Shown here: one piece after another, positions 10,963 through 21,885 of the stretch
Layout of the letters: every line of letters starts with the position of its first letter
Numbering within the stretch: position 1 is the stretch's first letter
NCBI RefSeq assembly: GCF_003711515.1
Contig: NW_021167087.1
Location: 1,670,799 to 1,734,798 of the forward strand
Length of the DNA stretch: 64,000 nucleotides
Origin: Sodiomyces alkalinus F11
Taxonomy: Eukaryota > Ascomycota > Sordariomycetes > Glomerellales > Plectosphaerellaceae
Reading direction: 5' to 3'
The notes under the pieces: generated by a model
What the model was told of the DNA's origin: nothing
Seen by the model: the letters and a program-made list of their open reading frames with translations, nothing else
Database searches by the model: none
Made by a program: the position numbers and the translations under genes

Positions 10963-13361
10963 GGAACGCTGGGTTGAGCGTGAGTACAGGAAGGATAAGG
11001 ATATATAAAACTCTCCAATATGTCTGCAAGGCTGGATTTTTCAAGCGCGGCAGGGAAGCGGAAGGAGAAACAGTTCTTATACTCGAGTCGGGAACTGGTT
11101 TCATCTGGCCGCCCAACACCGAAACAAAAAGGAAGGGGGGGGGGGGCGAAAGGGGGGGATCAACAGCAACGAAAAGTCATTTGGTCCTTTTCAAACTTTA
11201 GTAGTAGCCTTAGCACCGGAAAGCGCCCAAGTGCCTATTTGGTCGTATCGTTGTGAACGGGATACCCAAGTCCGCAAAGGTGCGGTGTTTTGCCGTCAGA
11301 ATGGTGGAACGTCGGTGCATGCCGCGGTACCCAAGGTAGGTAGCTACCTTAGCTACCTACCTTAGGTGTCCTGAGCGGTGGACCGGCTGGGCACCTGGTC
11401 GTTTCCGGACCAGTCAAACCCAACATATTTTTCTGCAGATGTCCGCATGTGAAGGTGATGGATGGGATGTATGCCTCGAGGGGGTTTTTTTTTCTCGTCT
11501 TTTTATCTTCGTTTTTTCTCCTTTTTTTTTGTCCTTTTTTTGTCCTTTTTCTTTCTGTGTCTTCTTCTGTTTCTTTTCAAATTTGTTCTTCTTCCCTTTC
11601 CCGTTCTTGTGGTCCCCAGTACGATGCTGGTCCATGTGCGCCCTCAAAACGAGACAAAAGGGCGTGGAGGAAAAGGGCTCCATAATGTTAAAAGTCCCCT
11701 CAGGATATACGGACGCTGTTCCGGCGGGATTCCGGGGTGGAGCCCTCCATATCCATAAAGCTAGCCCCGGCCCCGGAGCCGCTCTCGGCGGACCCCGACC
11801 GCCTTTCAGGCAGCCAATAAGACCGCCCAAGATGCCTTTGTAGTCTGTAGTCTTGTTTTCTCCTTTACCGACCTTGTTTCCTCTTTTCTCCGTTCTAACG
11901 GCTGCTGGGCCTGGTTATCCACGTGCTATCATAGAGACGACAACGTCAGTCCTCTAACTCCTTGGCCTTAATCTACTTCATGCCCATTTTGACTTATTTT
12001 TATTCTGGCGTAACCCACGGATGTATAATCTGACGAGTAATCCTTCCCCATCCCCCCCTCCCAGCCCCATCGGTTTGGGGAACAAAGTACGTTGCCGCAC
12101 AGGGCATGATCTTGTGTTCCCTCTTGAGTGACCATTCGTGAGAAGTTTAGTCTTGACGACTTGGCGGGCGACAAGAAAGCCGCTGAAAAGAATACGATAG
12201 GTCGTAGGGATTTGGCCCCAATCTCCGCCACTTGCCTGAGCGCCACCATCCGATCGTGATGTAGCACTCCCTTGTCCGGCCATGTCGTGCCATGATGGGA
12301 AGCTGCCATGTCCCCTCTCTACCTTTCACATCGTGGCATACCTTGCATAGACGTGATGGCTGTGCTCGGCGAACCTGAATCTCGGACGAGAAGGTCCTCG
12401 GATACGCCAATGTAACAGCGGACGTGCTTATTTGTATGTACATAAGTCCCAACCCACGAACGCAGAACGTGACTGCCCGAGAACGTCCAAAGTAAATTGA
12501 CGTGCCCTTCAATTTGAATCCCCTAGGCCCGCTTCAAAACTGGCGGCAACTTTTTACAGCTGCTTCTAGCATGGCCGTAAACCAACCCGTCTCTCGTGCT
12601 TCCCTGTCTGGCGGGGCCTCTGGGGTAAGAAGGGGGGGGAGGAGTGACCGGGCTGTAAAAAAAACAGTGTCCCTGCGTTTCTCCGCCACTTGAGGTAGAA
12701 AGAAGTCGCCAAGGAGAACTCTATCCATTTCATGCCGAAGCGCCGGTAGACAGACGTATATAGAACTACTTCGTAGACCATTCCGCTCGGCAAATGATCC
12801 CGGAAACGAGGTGGCTGGACGCATGCAGTGCCAGACCCCAGCCCAGGTAGGTGACTAGGACAGAAGTCGGAGACTTAACCAGCCAGGCAGGTCAATATAT
12901 ACATGTCTCTACATGTCACCATGCCGCAACTCATGTTTCCTAGGAACCCATGTTTTTGACGTTGTCGAAGGAGCACGATGGAATAAATCGTGCTTACTCG
13001 GTGTGCGGTTTTTGTCTTGGTCGTCCTTTGCTGCATGACGCTTCTGGCCACCGCTATTTGGATGTGGTGGGCATGCGGGGTCCTCCCCCACCAAGAGGGG
13101 GTTCGCAGGATGGCGGGCTTGTATTGGCGCTAGTGTCGCCTGTTGGCCCTGTCACATGTTGGCCCTGTCACCCTTATCGCACACAGAGGCGGATGCCTAG
13201 TCTTCTCAGAGGGTGATGTGCGGCACGTTTTTTTCCTTCTTGTCTTTCCTTCCTTTTTCTTCTTCTTGGAGGGCCGCCCGCACCCTCTACCCCGTCTACT
13301 AGGGGGGCTTTGCTGAGTATTGCTGTCAACAAAAGTTGTATTCGTCGGCACCGCGGAACGC
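10963..13361. other. Intergenic region with low-complexity tracts
   Basis: About 2.4 kb without a recognisable gene, between two leftward-transcribed genes. It contains a G-run near 11135-11147, a T-rich tract at about 11485-11600, a 13-bp hairpin at 11333-11363 and another T-rich patch near 13229-13266. Open frames in 11400-12800 are low-complexity or shadow-like and show no domain. The left part should be the promoter of the flavin oxidase gene. Confidence 0.45.
11333..11363. repeat. Perfect inverted repeat (AAGGTA family)
   Basis: AAGGTAGGTAGCT at 11333-11345 and its exact reverse complement at 11351-11363 flank a 5-base loop. It belongs to the AAGGTA/TACCTT motif family seen in many intergenic parts of the window. 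Confidence 0.8.
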
Positions 13362-14715
13362 TCATGGTATGTTCTCATGTCTGACGTTCTTTATATGCCG
13401 CTCAAGCTGGTCTTTTCTGGCGAATCCATCCTTGTTCTGGCAACCGGGAATAGGACATTTGAAAGGCTTTTTATGTTTGTCCATGTGTTGCCTATGAGAT
13501 AGTCAGTCGGGCATGATCCACACAGTAGAATAGGACGACCCATGACAGACCGGAACATGCAATTGCGCTCGAAAATGACAATGTTTCCATGTCTATCGAC
13601 CCCACCCTTGGTACAACTTTTGCCGTATGAACATCTATAAACCCCCTTGCCCCTATTTCGAAGTTGTGCGAGGTCGATGTCGTCGAGGTCCATCGGGTCC
13701 GGAGGTAGGGAAGCTCCCGGCTTGGAGTTCATCGACGGGCTGACGGGAAATCGAACGGCACTCGTCTCGGGCGATTGTTTAACTACGGCAGAAGTGTCCG
13801 AGTACGCCCTTTGATGGGAACCACCTACGTCCCCGGTCGACAGAGCAGTGCGACTCGACCCAGACAAGACTGAACTCGGACTCGTAGGATGCTCAGAAAA
13901 CGTCGAGCCAGGCGCAGGAGCAGGCGCAGGAGCAGGCGCTGCAGGTGGAACTGGAGCTGGAACTGGAGCTGGAACTGCAGCTGGAGCTGGAGCTGGAGGT
14001 GGACGTGGAGGTGGAGGCGGTTGCTTTCCAGGCGCTTGGTTCCATATATGCGTCACCTCTTGCAAGTTCTCCAGGAGCGAGGCCCGCATATCCCTGGATT
14101 CGAGTCAGTAGGTGCAGCCAAGCGAAAATTGGCCGTGGGAAGAAAGGACGAAGGAAAATCAGGGGATGCGACAGCGGAGCATTGAGGGAACTAAAGAAAG
14201 AAAAAAAAAAGGGAGGGGGGGGATTTAGGAAAGAGAGAGACGAGGCAAGGACGAGCATAGACCTACTTTAGTGCCTTGTGGGATTTATGGGCGTTTTCAA
14301 AAGTGGTCAAATCTGATAGATGGGCTGCACTGTCCTGGGACAGCAGACCGTTTACCCTCTGCTTGATGCGGTTGTCGTCAATGAGATCCTCTGCAATACG
14401 GGCAACCATTGTCTGAAGGTGAATGATAGTGTCGCCAATGTCCGTGACTAGACCCCTATCAGGCTCCTGGCGGGGCGGAAGGGTGGCAAGAGCCTCGGAA
14501 AAACGAGCATGGATCAGCTCGCGAAAGTGTCTGGGCGAATCGTCGGACGATCCTGGCTGTAGCACAGCGTAGATTGGAGCTGGCTGGACGTGACAGGGTG
14601 AATGCAACGGTGAATAGGAAGGCGAGCGGGGCTGGAGATGCCGTCGGGGTTGGGTTTGGACCTGAGATGACATGTTCATGGAAGGGTAAGCGCTGATAGC
14701 CCTCTGAAGCGTCAT
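13362..14715 (-). CDS. C2H2 zinc-finger protein with Pro/Ala-rich linker
   Basis: Putative nuclear regulator of unknown target. Exons 14715-14267, 14093-13551 and 13491-13362 give 373 aa. The N-terminal 70 residues are Ser/Pro/Gln-rich, followed by a predicted helical segment (about 75-165) that runs across the first splice join (HKAL-K-DMRASLLENLQEV). A Pro/Ala/Val-rich low-complexity linker follows. The C-terminus has a degenerate first finger (CSYGKSCTKGGVDRHGN...FRQHMDKH) and a second finger CPIPGCQNKDGFARKDQLERH ending before a short tail. The 59-bp second intron is essential: splicing at 13550/13492 restores the HMDKHKKPFKCP finger linker, whereas reading through destroys it. This CTKGGV-type finger pair occurs in many uncharacterised ascomycete proteins. 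Confidence 0.75.
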
Positions 14716-17700
14716 ACGGCCTGTTGACCAACTGGCCTAGCCCGCGTGTGGAACAAGACAACAATGGAAAAACAATGGGAACAGATGTCGAAGTAACTCG
14801 GTAGGCGCCGATATGCCGAGCATCGGTCTCAGAAGCTGCTCCTCCTCCCTTCTGTGAGACTGCGGACGGACGCAAAGGTGTGGTGCATAGCGAAGGGAGG
14901 CCAAAGATAAGTGCACGACAGCTAAAGAGAGTGATGGCGAGGCCTTGTGTTGGATTGGACGGCTGACGAGCTGTGATAGACTAATTCTGTATCATGGATG
15001 CCCCAAGCGACCGAACGCTCGATCAGGACCAGGACCAGGCGGTTGCTCAATTTTCAGACGTAACCCATACTGGGGGCTACGGGGATGTCGGGGAAAACGC
15101 GGTCGTCGGGAAGGGGCCGAAACGGGTGACGTTGAGTTAATTGATTGTGTAACCGGGTGGGTTGACTGACAGGTCGATAGCTGAGTAGAGTAGATAGGTG
15201 ACGGGGTAGTACGGGGTGGAAGGAGAATAACTTGATGGTCTCTCGAAGAGTATGAGGTCTCATAAGGCAACAGTAAGCCGCTCACAGACCAACCTCCCCT
15301 CGTACTCAGCTCGGGCCTCACACACGGGTCATTATTACCCACTTACACTGGGCTATTGCAGTGCATGGGAACGTAATGACCGAGTTCTGGGTGTTGCTCC
15401 GTCCTTCTACCTAGGTAAGGTACCTAAGGTACCTACCTTAGGTACCTTACAAATTTCACGGAAAGTGTCAAGTGATCTATCCGCTTCCCGCGGCCACGCC
15501 CTAAAGAACAACAGCGACCTTGCGGCTCCGGCCTACCCAAGGCTTATGCCTCACACGAGCAGGGCTTCGAAGCCCTTATTGCCCACGCCTACTCGAACGG
15601 CTACAGCCTCGTCATGAACGAACAATATCCTCGTGGTGGGCCGCCGATGCGTATCACGTACCGCTACGGGAAAGGTCGGGCGCCTATGGCTCAAGAGACT
15701 TAAACCTAAGGTACGGGTCGAAGGTACCTTACGTAAGGTAGTCGTGATGCTTTTATGGTGGTTTGAACTGACCCTCTCTAAATATATGGCTACTTAAGTT
15801 ATATATATAAACAGGTGTGGTACTTAGGTAGCTTATCATACTTGGCGGGCCCCACCATTTTACTGGCAAAATACCTAGTCATCTGTACTGGCTCCCTAGT
15901 AAGGCCCTGAAATAAGGAGTAATAATCGGCCGTTAGGTTATTCCACGCCGAGGGAGGTCTGTGCGACACGGGTTAATACTCAATTCCAACATTAGTGAAC
16001 TTGTCTGCACCGGCATTAGTCTTCCTTTTCCGCGGCCGCGTTCTCGCCTACCTACATATATAATGTAATTATCCGCTATGGCGCGGCATACTACAGGGAA
16101 AAACTACCGTCACAGAGGTACTCGAGGGAAGCTAAAGTGGGGGTAATGCTCGAGATGGGGGCTGATAACACTTTCACCCGTCTTGGCGTCTGCGCAAGGA
16201 TATGCGGAGGTATTATACACTGTACGTATATCTACTTAGGTAGGCAAGATGTTTTCGGTATAGTTCCAAGGTCAATACTTCGAAAGTTTTAAAGCCACTG
16301 TTGTAGCGGTTGGCGGGATATAGAGGGGTTCTAGGCTAAATTAACCAGAATTCCCGTAAAAGTATCGACGCAACCGACCAAACATAGGTACTAAAATATT
16401 AGCTATAGTATATCGTGCTTGCGTACTCCGTGTAATTACGTACTTCTTAATACGGAGTACTTCGTATGGTACTTAGCCCGGACGGCCGCTGCCGTGAAGC
16501 GCCCCAGACATGTCCCAGACATATGCCCAATCAACGGGCTCAGCACTTTCTAGGCGGCATTATTTCTGTCAACTCCCCGCCCGAGATTCGGGGGCCCTGC
16601 TTTTTGTGGAAGACGCAATGGCCAGGAGGGATCCTCGTTATCCAACCGCAGGTGCAGTCAACGAACGGCCCGTTCAAATGCCCACTTTACGCACACCGGC
16701 CTACGGCAACCTGCCCTACTACCACCTAAGAGGTAGGGACTTGAGGTAAGGAGGGTTGTTGGAGGGTGAGAAGGATGTCCCTGTTTGTTTCCGGGCCCAC
16801 GCCATCTCAAATACAACCAAAGAAAGATCACTGCAAAGTGTCGATGCCAGGTCATCATCCGGATCATCCGCATCATCTCGTTGGCATACCAGGAGAGCCG
16901 GCTCGGTCCGTGAACAGATATCATGCCAGCCTGCCTATCTGTTTCTTTGTGCCGATAGCCTGGTTTCTCGCTCGATTCTCAACTTCACCAACCTCACCCA
17001 TTCTCGACGGTCCCATCCTTTCTCTCGATTCCAATTCCCGACCCTAGGTATATCGTGCCCCATTGTTGGGACTTGGGTTCTTCGAATCGGGAAGACCTTC
17101 CCCACGCTACATATATCACAATATTACTTGCATCCTTTTGTTCTCGTCGCCGGTGAGTTACGGCTGGTTCCTGAGTCCCGGTACTTGCGAAGGCAACACA
17201 CGAACCCACCCTCATCTTCCCTCCTCGTGCAACGTCAGGGCAGGCAAGGGGGAGAGAAAATGCGGGTGTCCCGGGAGAAGAAGGAAGATTGAACGGAGAG
17301 AAAAGGAAGGTAGAAGGGATGACCCCGGGGTGGGGGGGGGGGGAAATGGTGCTGTCTCTCCTGGCATTTTAGACCAGCAAGGCGCAAGGCGCAAGGCGGC
17401 ACCCTTTCTCATTCCTTCCCTTTTGTTTCCCTCTCTTCACTTTCTCTACATCGTCTGCACAAAGATCCCAGTCGGTCGGCGCTTAGACATTTTTCCGTAC
17501 GTTTGTACCTACGGAGTAGTGCACCGTTGGTCGTTGGTCGTTGGTTGGTACGAAGTACGTACGACATCGTACACGGTGCACGGCAGTCGCACCCCCCTTT
17601 CTCTTTCCCCCTGCTCCGACCGCCTTCCCCCTTCCCCCTTCCCCCCAAACGAAACCCTCGCTGTTGGCCACTGTTCCGTCGTCTTACCTGCTGCCTCCTT

Positions 17701-17921
17701 CATCCCAATCCCCTGGTCCAGCCCTGCTTCTGTCGCTTCGTTTTCTTTTCTCCCTCTCCATACAGACCTATCATTCAATCTCTTGCCGACACCTACCGAC
17801 ACTCCCACTATCAAGTGCCGTTCGTCCACAAACAAACATATTGTGTGCGGTTCTCTCCTGACTCGCCTACAGGTTTCCGACCACCTGGTGCTCGGCCAGG
17901 TCATGGGCTGCTCCCGCTCCA
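14716..17921. other. Intergenic region, repeat-rich and partly AT-rich
   Basis: About 3.2 kb with no supportable gene. AAGGTA/TACCTT motifs cluster at 15407-15450 and 15721-15740. DNA from 15760 to 16460 is AT-rich with many in-frame stops. TACGGAGTA motifs lie at 16451 and 17510. A G-run lies at about 17331-17343, and the 16900-17900 part is pyrimidine-rich, as expected for a promoter and 5' leader of the following gene. Confidence 0.45.
15407..15450. repeat. AAGGTACCT/AGGTACCTT palindromic cluster
   Basis: Several overlapping palindromes built from GGTACC and CCTTAGG units in 44 bp. Related units lie at 7581-7600, 15721-15740, 26063-26079, 28619-28699 and 50107-50216. Confidence 0.6.
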
Positions 17922-20432
17922 ATGCTTGCGCCACCGCGGAAACGTCTGAAATTCACTCATACTCATTCACCTCCTCCTAACCGTCTCTTTCCTCCTTCAC
18001 CCTCCTCACCACCTCCTCCTGCTCTACCCACTTCTAGCCCCGGTCTCATACCATCTGAGTACTGGCTCTTTCACCCGGGCTTCGGCTCCGAGCCATGCTT
18101 CTCTTCCGAACTTCGTCTTGGCTTCGACCTCAAAGTGGGACTGCTCCCTGCTTCGCAATCTTCAACATCGGTTTCATTCTCCAGGGATCCTGCTAGTTCT
18201 GTGTCCTCCTCTCTCGTCGACCTACGCCAATTCTCCGATCAAGTTAGCCGTTCAGATCCGTCCCACTTGAGCTCGGGCCCCGCGCACCCGTCCGTGCTGA
18301 CTTGGCCCGATGGGCGTCAGGCTCTATTGCCTCGCCTTGTCGCGGGTAGGTGTTCTTCACAAGCTGCCGTGCCGCCAGCCCGTCAAGTCTGGGGGGAAAG
18401 CACGTCGACTACCAAGGGAATAATAGGGGCTGATCTACCTCCAGAGCGGCCTGCCGCGCTGTCTCCTGATAATACTTCTTGGTGCTTGAAATCCCGTCCA
18501 CTGCCATACGCCGTACCCTCGGGTTCTCCGGACAAGACGTGGACCCTTGTCCACAAGAGACCGCACCCCACTACCATTGACGATGACATTCTTATCGAGC
18601 CTGTCCTTCCCAAGAAGGAGAAGTTGAAAGCCTTCTTGGGCGTGATGAACCCCTTCTTAGATAACGCCAAGGACAGGATTCGCCGGCTCGGGCCGCCTCC
18701 GCCACTCCACAACCTTGAGGTGAACGGCTATATCAAGTTTCGATTACGGACTCCCCGGTGCTCGGATCAGCCCCAACCACAAGGTCGGTCCCAGAGCGTT
18801 GACTTTTCTGCTTCGAACAATATGTTCATCGCTTCCGTGAGCCGCAAGGCTCTTGGGCCTCCTACTCCGTCATCTTCATCATCGCCCTCCTTGACTGTCT
18901 CATATTCCCCTAAAGCTCCGCAGCCGCACGTGCCAACGGCACCCGAAGCAAATGTTGAGCGGCCTCCCCCAGACTTCGGTTGGCAATCAAAATTGAATAA
19001 AATGGAGCGGTATCTTGTTGATTTCTGTGAGTACCCATGTTACTTTGTACGATCTGTTTTGTGTCGTCTTGCTAGGCTGACATTGATACGTGGTTCCCAA
19101 GACCTCTCGGCCTGGTGTGCAGGAAGGGCTATCCTGTCCTCGACAAATTGCTGGATTCAAGATATAGCGCAGATGGGCGACGGTAATGCATGTGTCCGCC
19201 ACGCCATTCTAGCTCTGTCAAGCACATACGTCCTCGACTACAAACCCGACGAGAAAATCCGGCAGGCGTCGAATGCGTACTACGAGAGAGCCGTTACCCT
19301 ACTCACCGATGCGCTGAAGGACGAACGGGAACTCCGGCCTGGCGGCAGCGAGGGCACCGTGGCAGCCATAGCTCTCCTGAATATGATGGACGTTGTTTCG
19401 CCCGAGCATCGCCGATCCAAGAACCTACTCCCCCGCTGGCTGGAAGGAGCGCGCATGGCATGTAGGCTGCTGGACGCGACGGATCCCGGCCATCGTTACT
19501 GGAATGCGGAAAACATTCAAACTTCGCACGCATGGGTGGCCAACACGATTATCTCGAGCCGAGCTGCCATTCTAGCCCTGCCTATGGCGCCTCTTGATCC
19601 AGCCAACACGGGCGGCCAGCAATTCCAATGGCTCCTGTCGCACGGCAACGAGGCAGAGGCGCGGAGGATACATGGCGCCTGCGGCTTCTCCCCAAGGCTC
19701 CTGCACCGAATAGCCCAAGTCACACACTTGGCCGCGCTGCTAGAAGAAGATCCAGATTCTGTCACCATCCCAGAAGTAGCCACCGCAATTTTAAAGGAAC
19801 TGCACAATCTCCGCCAGTGGTCTGAAATCAACCCTCGGGGTCACGATTCGACGGATGCACTCCTAGCCCATTGCGACAAGCGGCTGGGCCCTTCCGGCGT
19901 TGTGGTAGACAGAGCGAGCATGGCCGATCTCACAGCTGAGGCATGGCGACTAGCAGCCATCATATACTCTCTATGTCGTCTGTACAGACTTCCTCGGAGC
20001 CATGATGAAGTCATTGTCCACATGGCGAAGCTAGCAGCTTGCATCAACCGGACGCCGACATCTGGGTCACTGTTTACTGCCCAGGCTCCATTTTTCCCAG
20101 TCTTCCTCTTAGGCCTCCTCGCCGTGAAGGAGGACCATGTTCAGAGCGCGATGCGGTGGTTCGAATCTGTGATGCAAACGTATTGTCGATCGGTATGTGT
20201 ATCCCTAAGAGGCCCAGCTGCCAATTACCAAGCGCGGCCGATGCTCACTACTAACATTGGTCAGAGTGTTCCACCTGTCTACGAAGCCCTTAGACGGGCT
20301 CGGAAACTGTTGCCTGATCATCTTGGCAATCCCACTACCGACCTCCCCGATCATATCGGACACCGTTATGCATGGTGGGAGACACTCGTAGCAGAAGTCA
20401 CAAGGAACGAAGGCATACTCTGCTTGGTTTAA
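17922..20432 (+). CDS. Fungal-specific transcription factor domain protein (PF11951-like)
   Basis: Resembles the Fungal_trans_2 regulatory region found downstream of zinc clusters. Exons 17922-19026, 19102-20192 and 20265-20432 give 787 aa. Both introns are multiples of three, so the unspliced frame stays open, but splicing restores family text: VDF-Y-LSAWCAGRAILSSTNCW and CRS-SVPPVYEALRRA. The second intron has a CTAAC branch site at 20251. Residues 1-330 are Pro/Ser-rich with a basic start (PPRKRLK, possible NLS). The region from about 350 on is helical, with the NCWIQDIAQM...VRHAILALSSTYVLDY motif. No Zn2Cys6 cluster is visible in the protein or just upstream, so it may be a co-regulator or the N-terminus may be incomplete. 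The start is uncertain. It converges on the methyltransferase gene 147 bp away. Confidence 0.72.
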   Translation: MLAPPRKRLKFTHTHSPPPNRLFPPSPSSPPPPALPTSSPGLIPSEYWLFHPGFGSEPCFSSELRLGFDLKVGLLPASQSSTSVSFSRDPASSVSSSLVDLRQFSDQVSRSDPSHLSSGPAHPSVLTWPDGRQALLPRLVAGRCSSQAAVPPARQVWGESTSTTKGIIGADLPPERPAALSPDNTSWCLKSRPLPYAVPSGSPDKTWTLVHKRPHPTTIDDDILIEPVLPKKEKLKAFLGVMNPFLDNAKDRIRRLGPPPPLHNLEVNGYIKFRLRTPRCSDQPQPQGRSQSVDFSASNNMFIASVSRKALGPPTPSSSSSPSLTVSYSPKAPQPHVPTAPEANVERPPPDFGWQSKLNKMERYLVDFCEYPCYFVRSVLCRLARLTLIRGSQDLSAWCAGRAILSSTNCWIQDIAQMGDGNACVRHAILALSSTYVLDYKPDEKIRQASNAYYERAVTLLTDALKDERELRPGGSEGTVAAIALLNMMDVVSPEHRRSKNLLPRWLEGARMACRLLDATDPGHRYWNAENIQTSHAWVANTIISSRAAILALPMAPLDPANTGGQQFQWLLSHGNEAEARRIHGACGFSPRLLHRIAQVTHLAALLEEDPDSVTIPEVATAILKELHNLRQWSEINPRGHDSTDALLAHCDKRLGPSGVVVDRASMADLTAEAWRLAAIIYSLCRLYRLPRSHDEVIVHMAKLAACINRTPTSGSLFTAQAPFFPVFLLGLLAVKEDHVQSAMRWFESVMQTYCRSVCVSLRGPAANYQARPMLTTNIGQSVPPVYEALRRARKLLPDHLGNPTTDLPDHIGHRYAWWETLVAEVTRNEGILCLV

Positions 20433-20579
20433 ATGATGTATAATTATTGGTGAGCTTGAACCACGGTTGTTTGGTGCCACACCTTCATCGCGCTCTATAG
20501 GAAAAACTAGGTAGCTAATAACTCAATGTCACCAGCTAGTCAACTGGATCAGATTCTTCGGCAGGAAAGTCGAGTACCA

Positions 20580-21885
20580 CTACATCCAACAAATCGCACT
20601 GTCGCCATCATTGGGAGATCCCTCTCGGCCCTTCTTGAGTTGGACAAGGTATTGGCCTATCCAACATTAGCACTCGTTTGAACCCGTAAAAAGGCAATGG
20701 AGAGCAGACAGAACGGACGACTTACGCATCTCTGAGTCCGGTGCGTGCCAGGACTTGATGACGGACAGACCGGCCTCCTCGCACATTTTCAGGACGTCTT
20801 CCTCGTCATGCTTGTGTGAATCAAACCACTCAAATTCGAATCCCTTCGGAAGCGTCTTATCGCCAATGGCGACATCCTTGTTGGCCTTGAAGAAGAATCG
20901 ATGGCGACCTTCGTGGTCCTCCAGCTCCGCACAGCACTCCCAGTCCTCGTCGCGAAGGTACTCCTCACCGAGAAGTTCGTTGGCATAAGCAAATCCGTTG
21001 GACCAGAACTTGGCATAGAGGTCAGGATGAGCATGGTAGGCCGCCCAAATCTTCTCCCTGTGGTTCTGGATCGTATGTCCGTCCATGCCAGCAAGGATCA
21101 GATCTTGGGGCCGCATGAGGCTTGCCCAGCGCTTGAGGTTGGCAACGGCAGTGTCCCAGGAGTCGTTGAAGAGGACCGAACCGAGAGAAAGGAAGAGACG
21201 GGGAATGGCGGGATCCAGGTCGGCAACCCAGGACAGGCCACGGTTGAAGTCGCCCCAGAGGCCAGCACAGGTGACATTCTTGTGCATGGGGGTTAGCATG
21301 TCAATGTTTGTCTTTAGCGACACACGGGAGATGTCCAGTGCGAGATAGGTGGAAGAAGAGCGTCGCTTTTCGAGCACAGCCAACAGATTTTCCACCTTCC
21401 GCAGATCACTATCATTCGGGGTATTTCAAGTCAGCAAGCCATCATTCATTCACTGGTTATTCTTTCATAGACTTGTGTTGCTAGTGCTGTAATAGTACTT
21501 CCTTTAAGGTGTTTGGGTAAAGGGGAAATGAAAGTACCCAAGAAAAAAAGGGGCATAACGTGAAAGAATGGTCAACATACCCGGCTCCAAGGTCGACCAT
21601 GGTGACGCCTTGGGGAATGTAGTCTGAGATCTCGGTGCTGTTGCGTGCAAGGATAGCAATCTCATCAGCAGTTTGGTAGAACTCCGGCGTGAAGATGATC
21701 TCGGCCCAGATGGCAAGACCCTTGTCGTTGTAGAGAAGTTCATCGGGCATGACAGGGGTGGTGCCCGGGGCATGGCTGTCAAGGAGAACGGCGAGGAGGC
21801 GGTCACGGACACTGGTAGACATGTCGCTACCGCCAATGTCTAGAACAGTGCCATGAGCAGGGATATTGCTATAGATGGGAGTCAT
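20580..21885 (-). CDS. EgtD/EasF-like SAM-dependent methyltransferase (PF10017 type)
   Basis: Predicted N-methyltransferase of the histidine-specific methyltransferase fold, the family of EgtD (ergothioneine) and EasF (dimethylallyltryptophan). Exons 21885-21581, 21408-20726 and 20656-20580 give 354 aa, typical of the family. The first join restores MVDLGAG-DLRKVENLL (SAM motif I), the second restores SEM-R-QYLVQLKKG. Other family marks are DELLYNDKGLAIWAEI, with FTPEFYQTADE, near 45-70, LALDISR, RLFLSLGSVLFND and DLILAGMDGH, and the C-terminal KGFEFEWFDSHK. No dimethylallyltryptophan synthase, ergothioneine sulfoxide synthase or other pathway gene is nearby, so the substrate is unknown. An in-frame extension upstream of the chosen ATG is open but looks like leader sequence. 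Confidence 0.85.

Noticed and set aside
11439..11843. Phe-rich plus-strand frame of 134 codons
   Set aside because: The N-terminal half is just translated T-rich low-complexity DNA; no conserved text.
9004..17921. Secondary-metabolite gene cluster around the flavin oxidase and methyltransferase
   Set aside because: No polyketide synthase, NRPS, terpene synthase, prenyltransferase or P450 is present in the window.
20155..20175. GGTTCGAATC, resembling a tRNA B-box
   Set aside because: It lies inside a coding exon (Trp-Phe-Glu-Ser codons) and has no tRNA fold around it.
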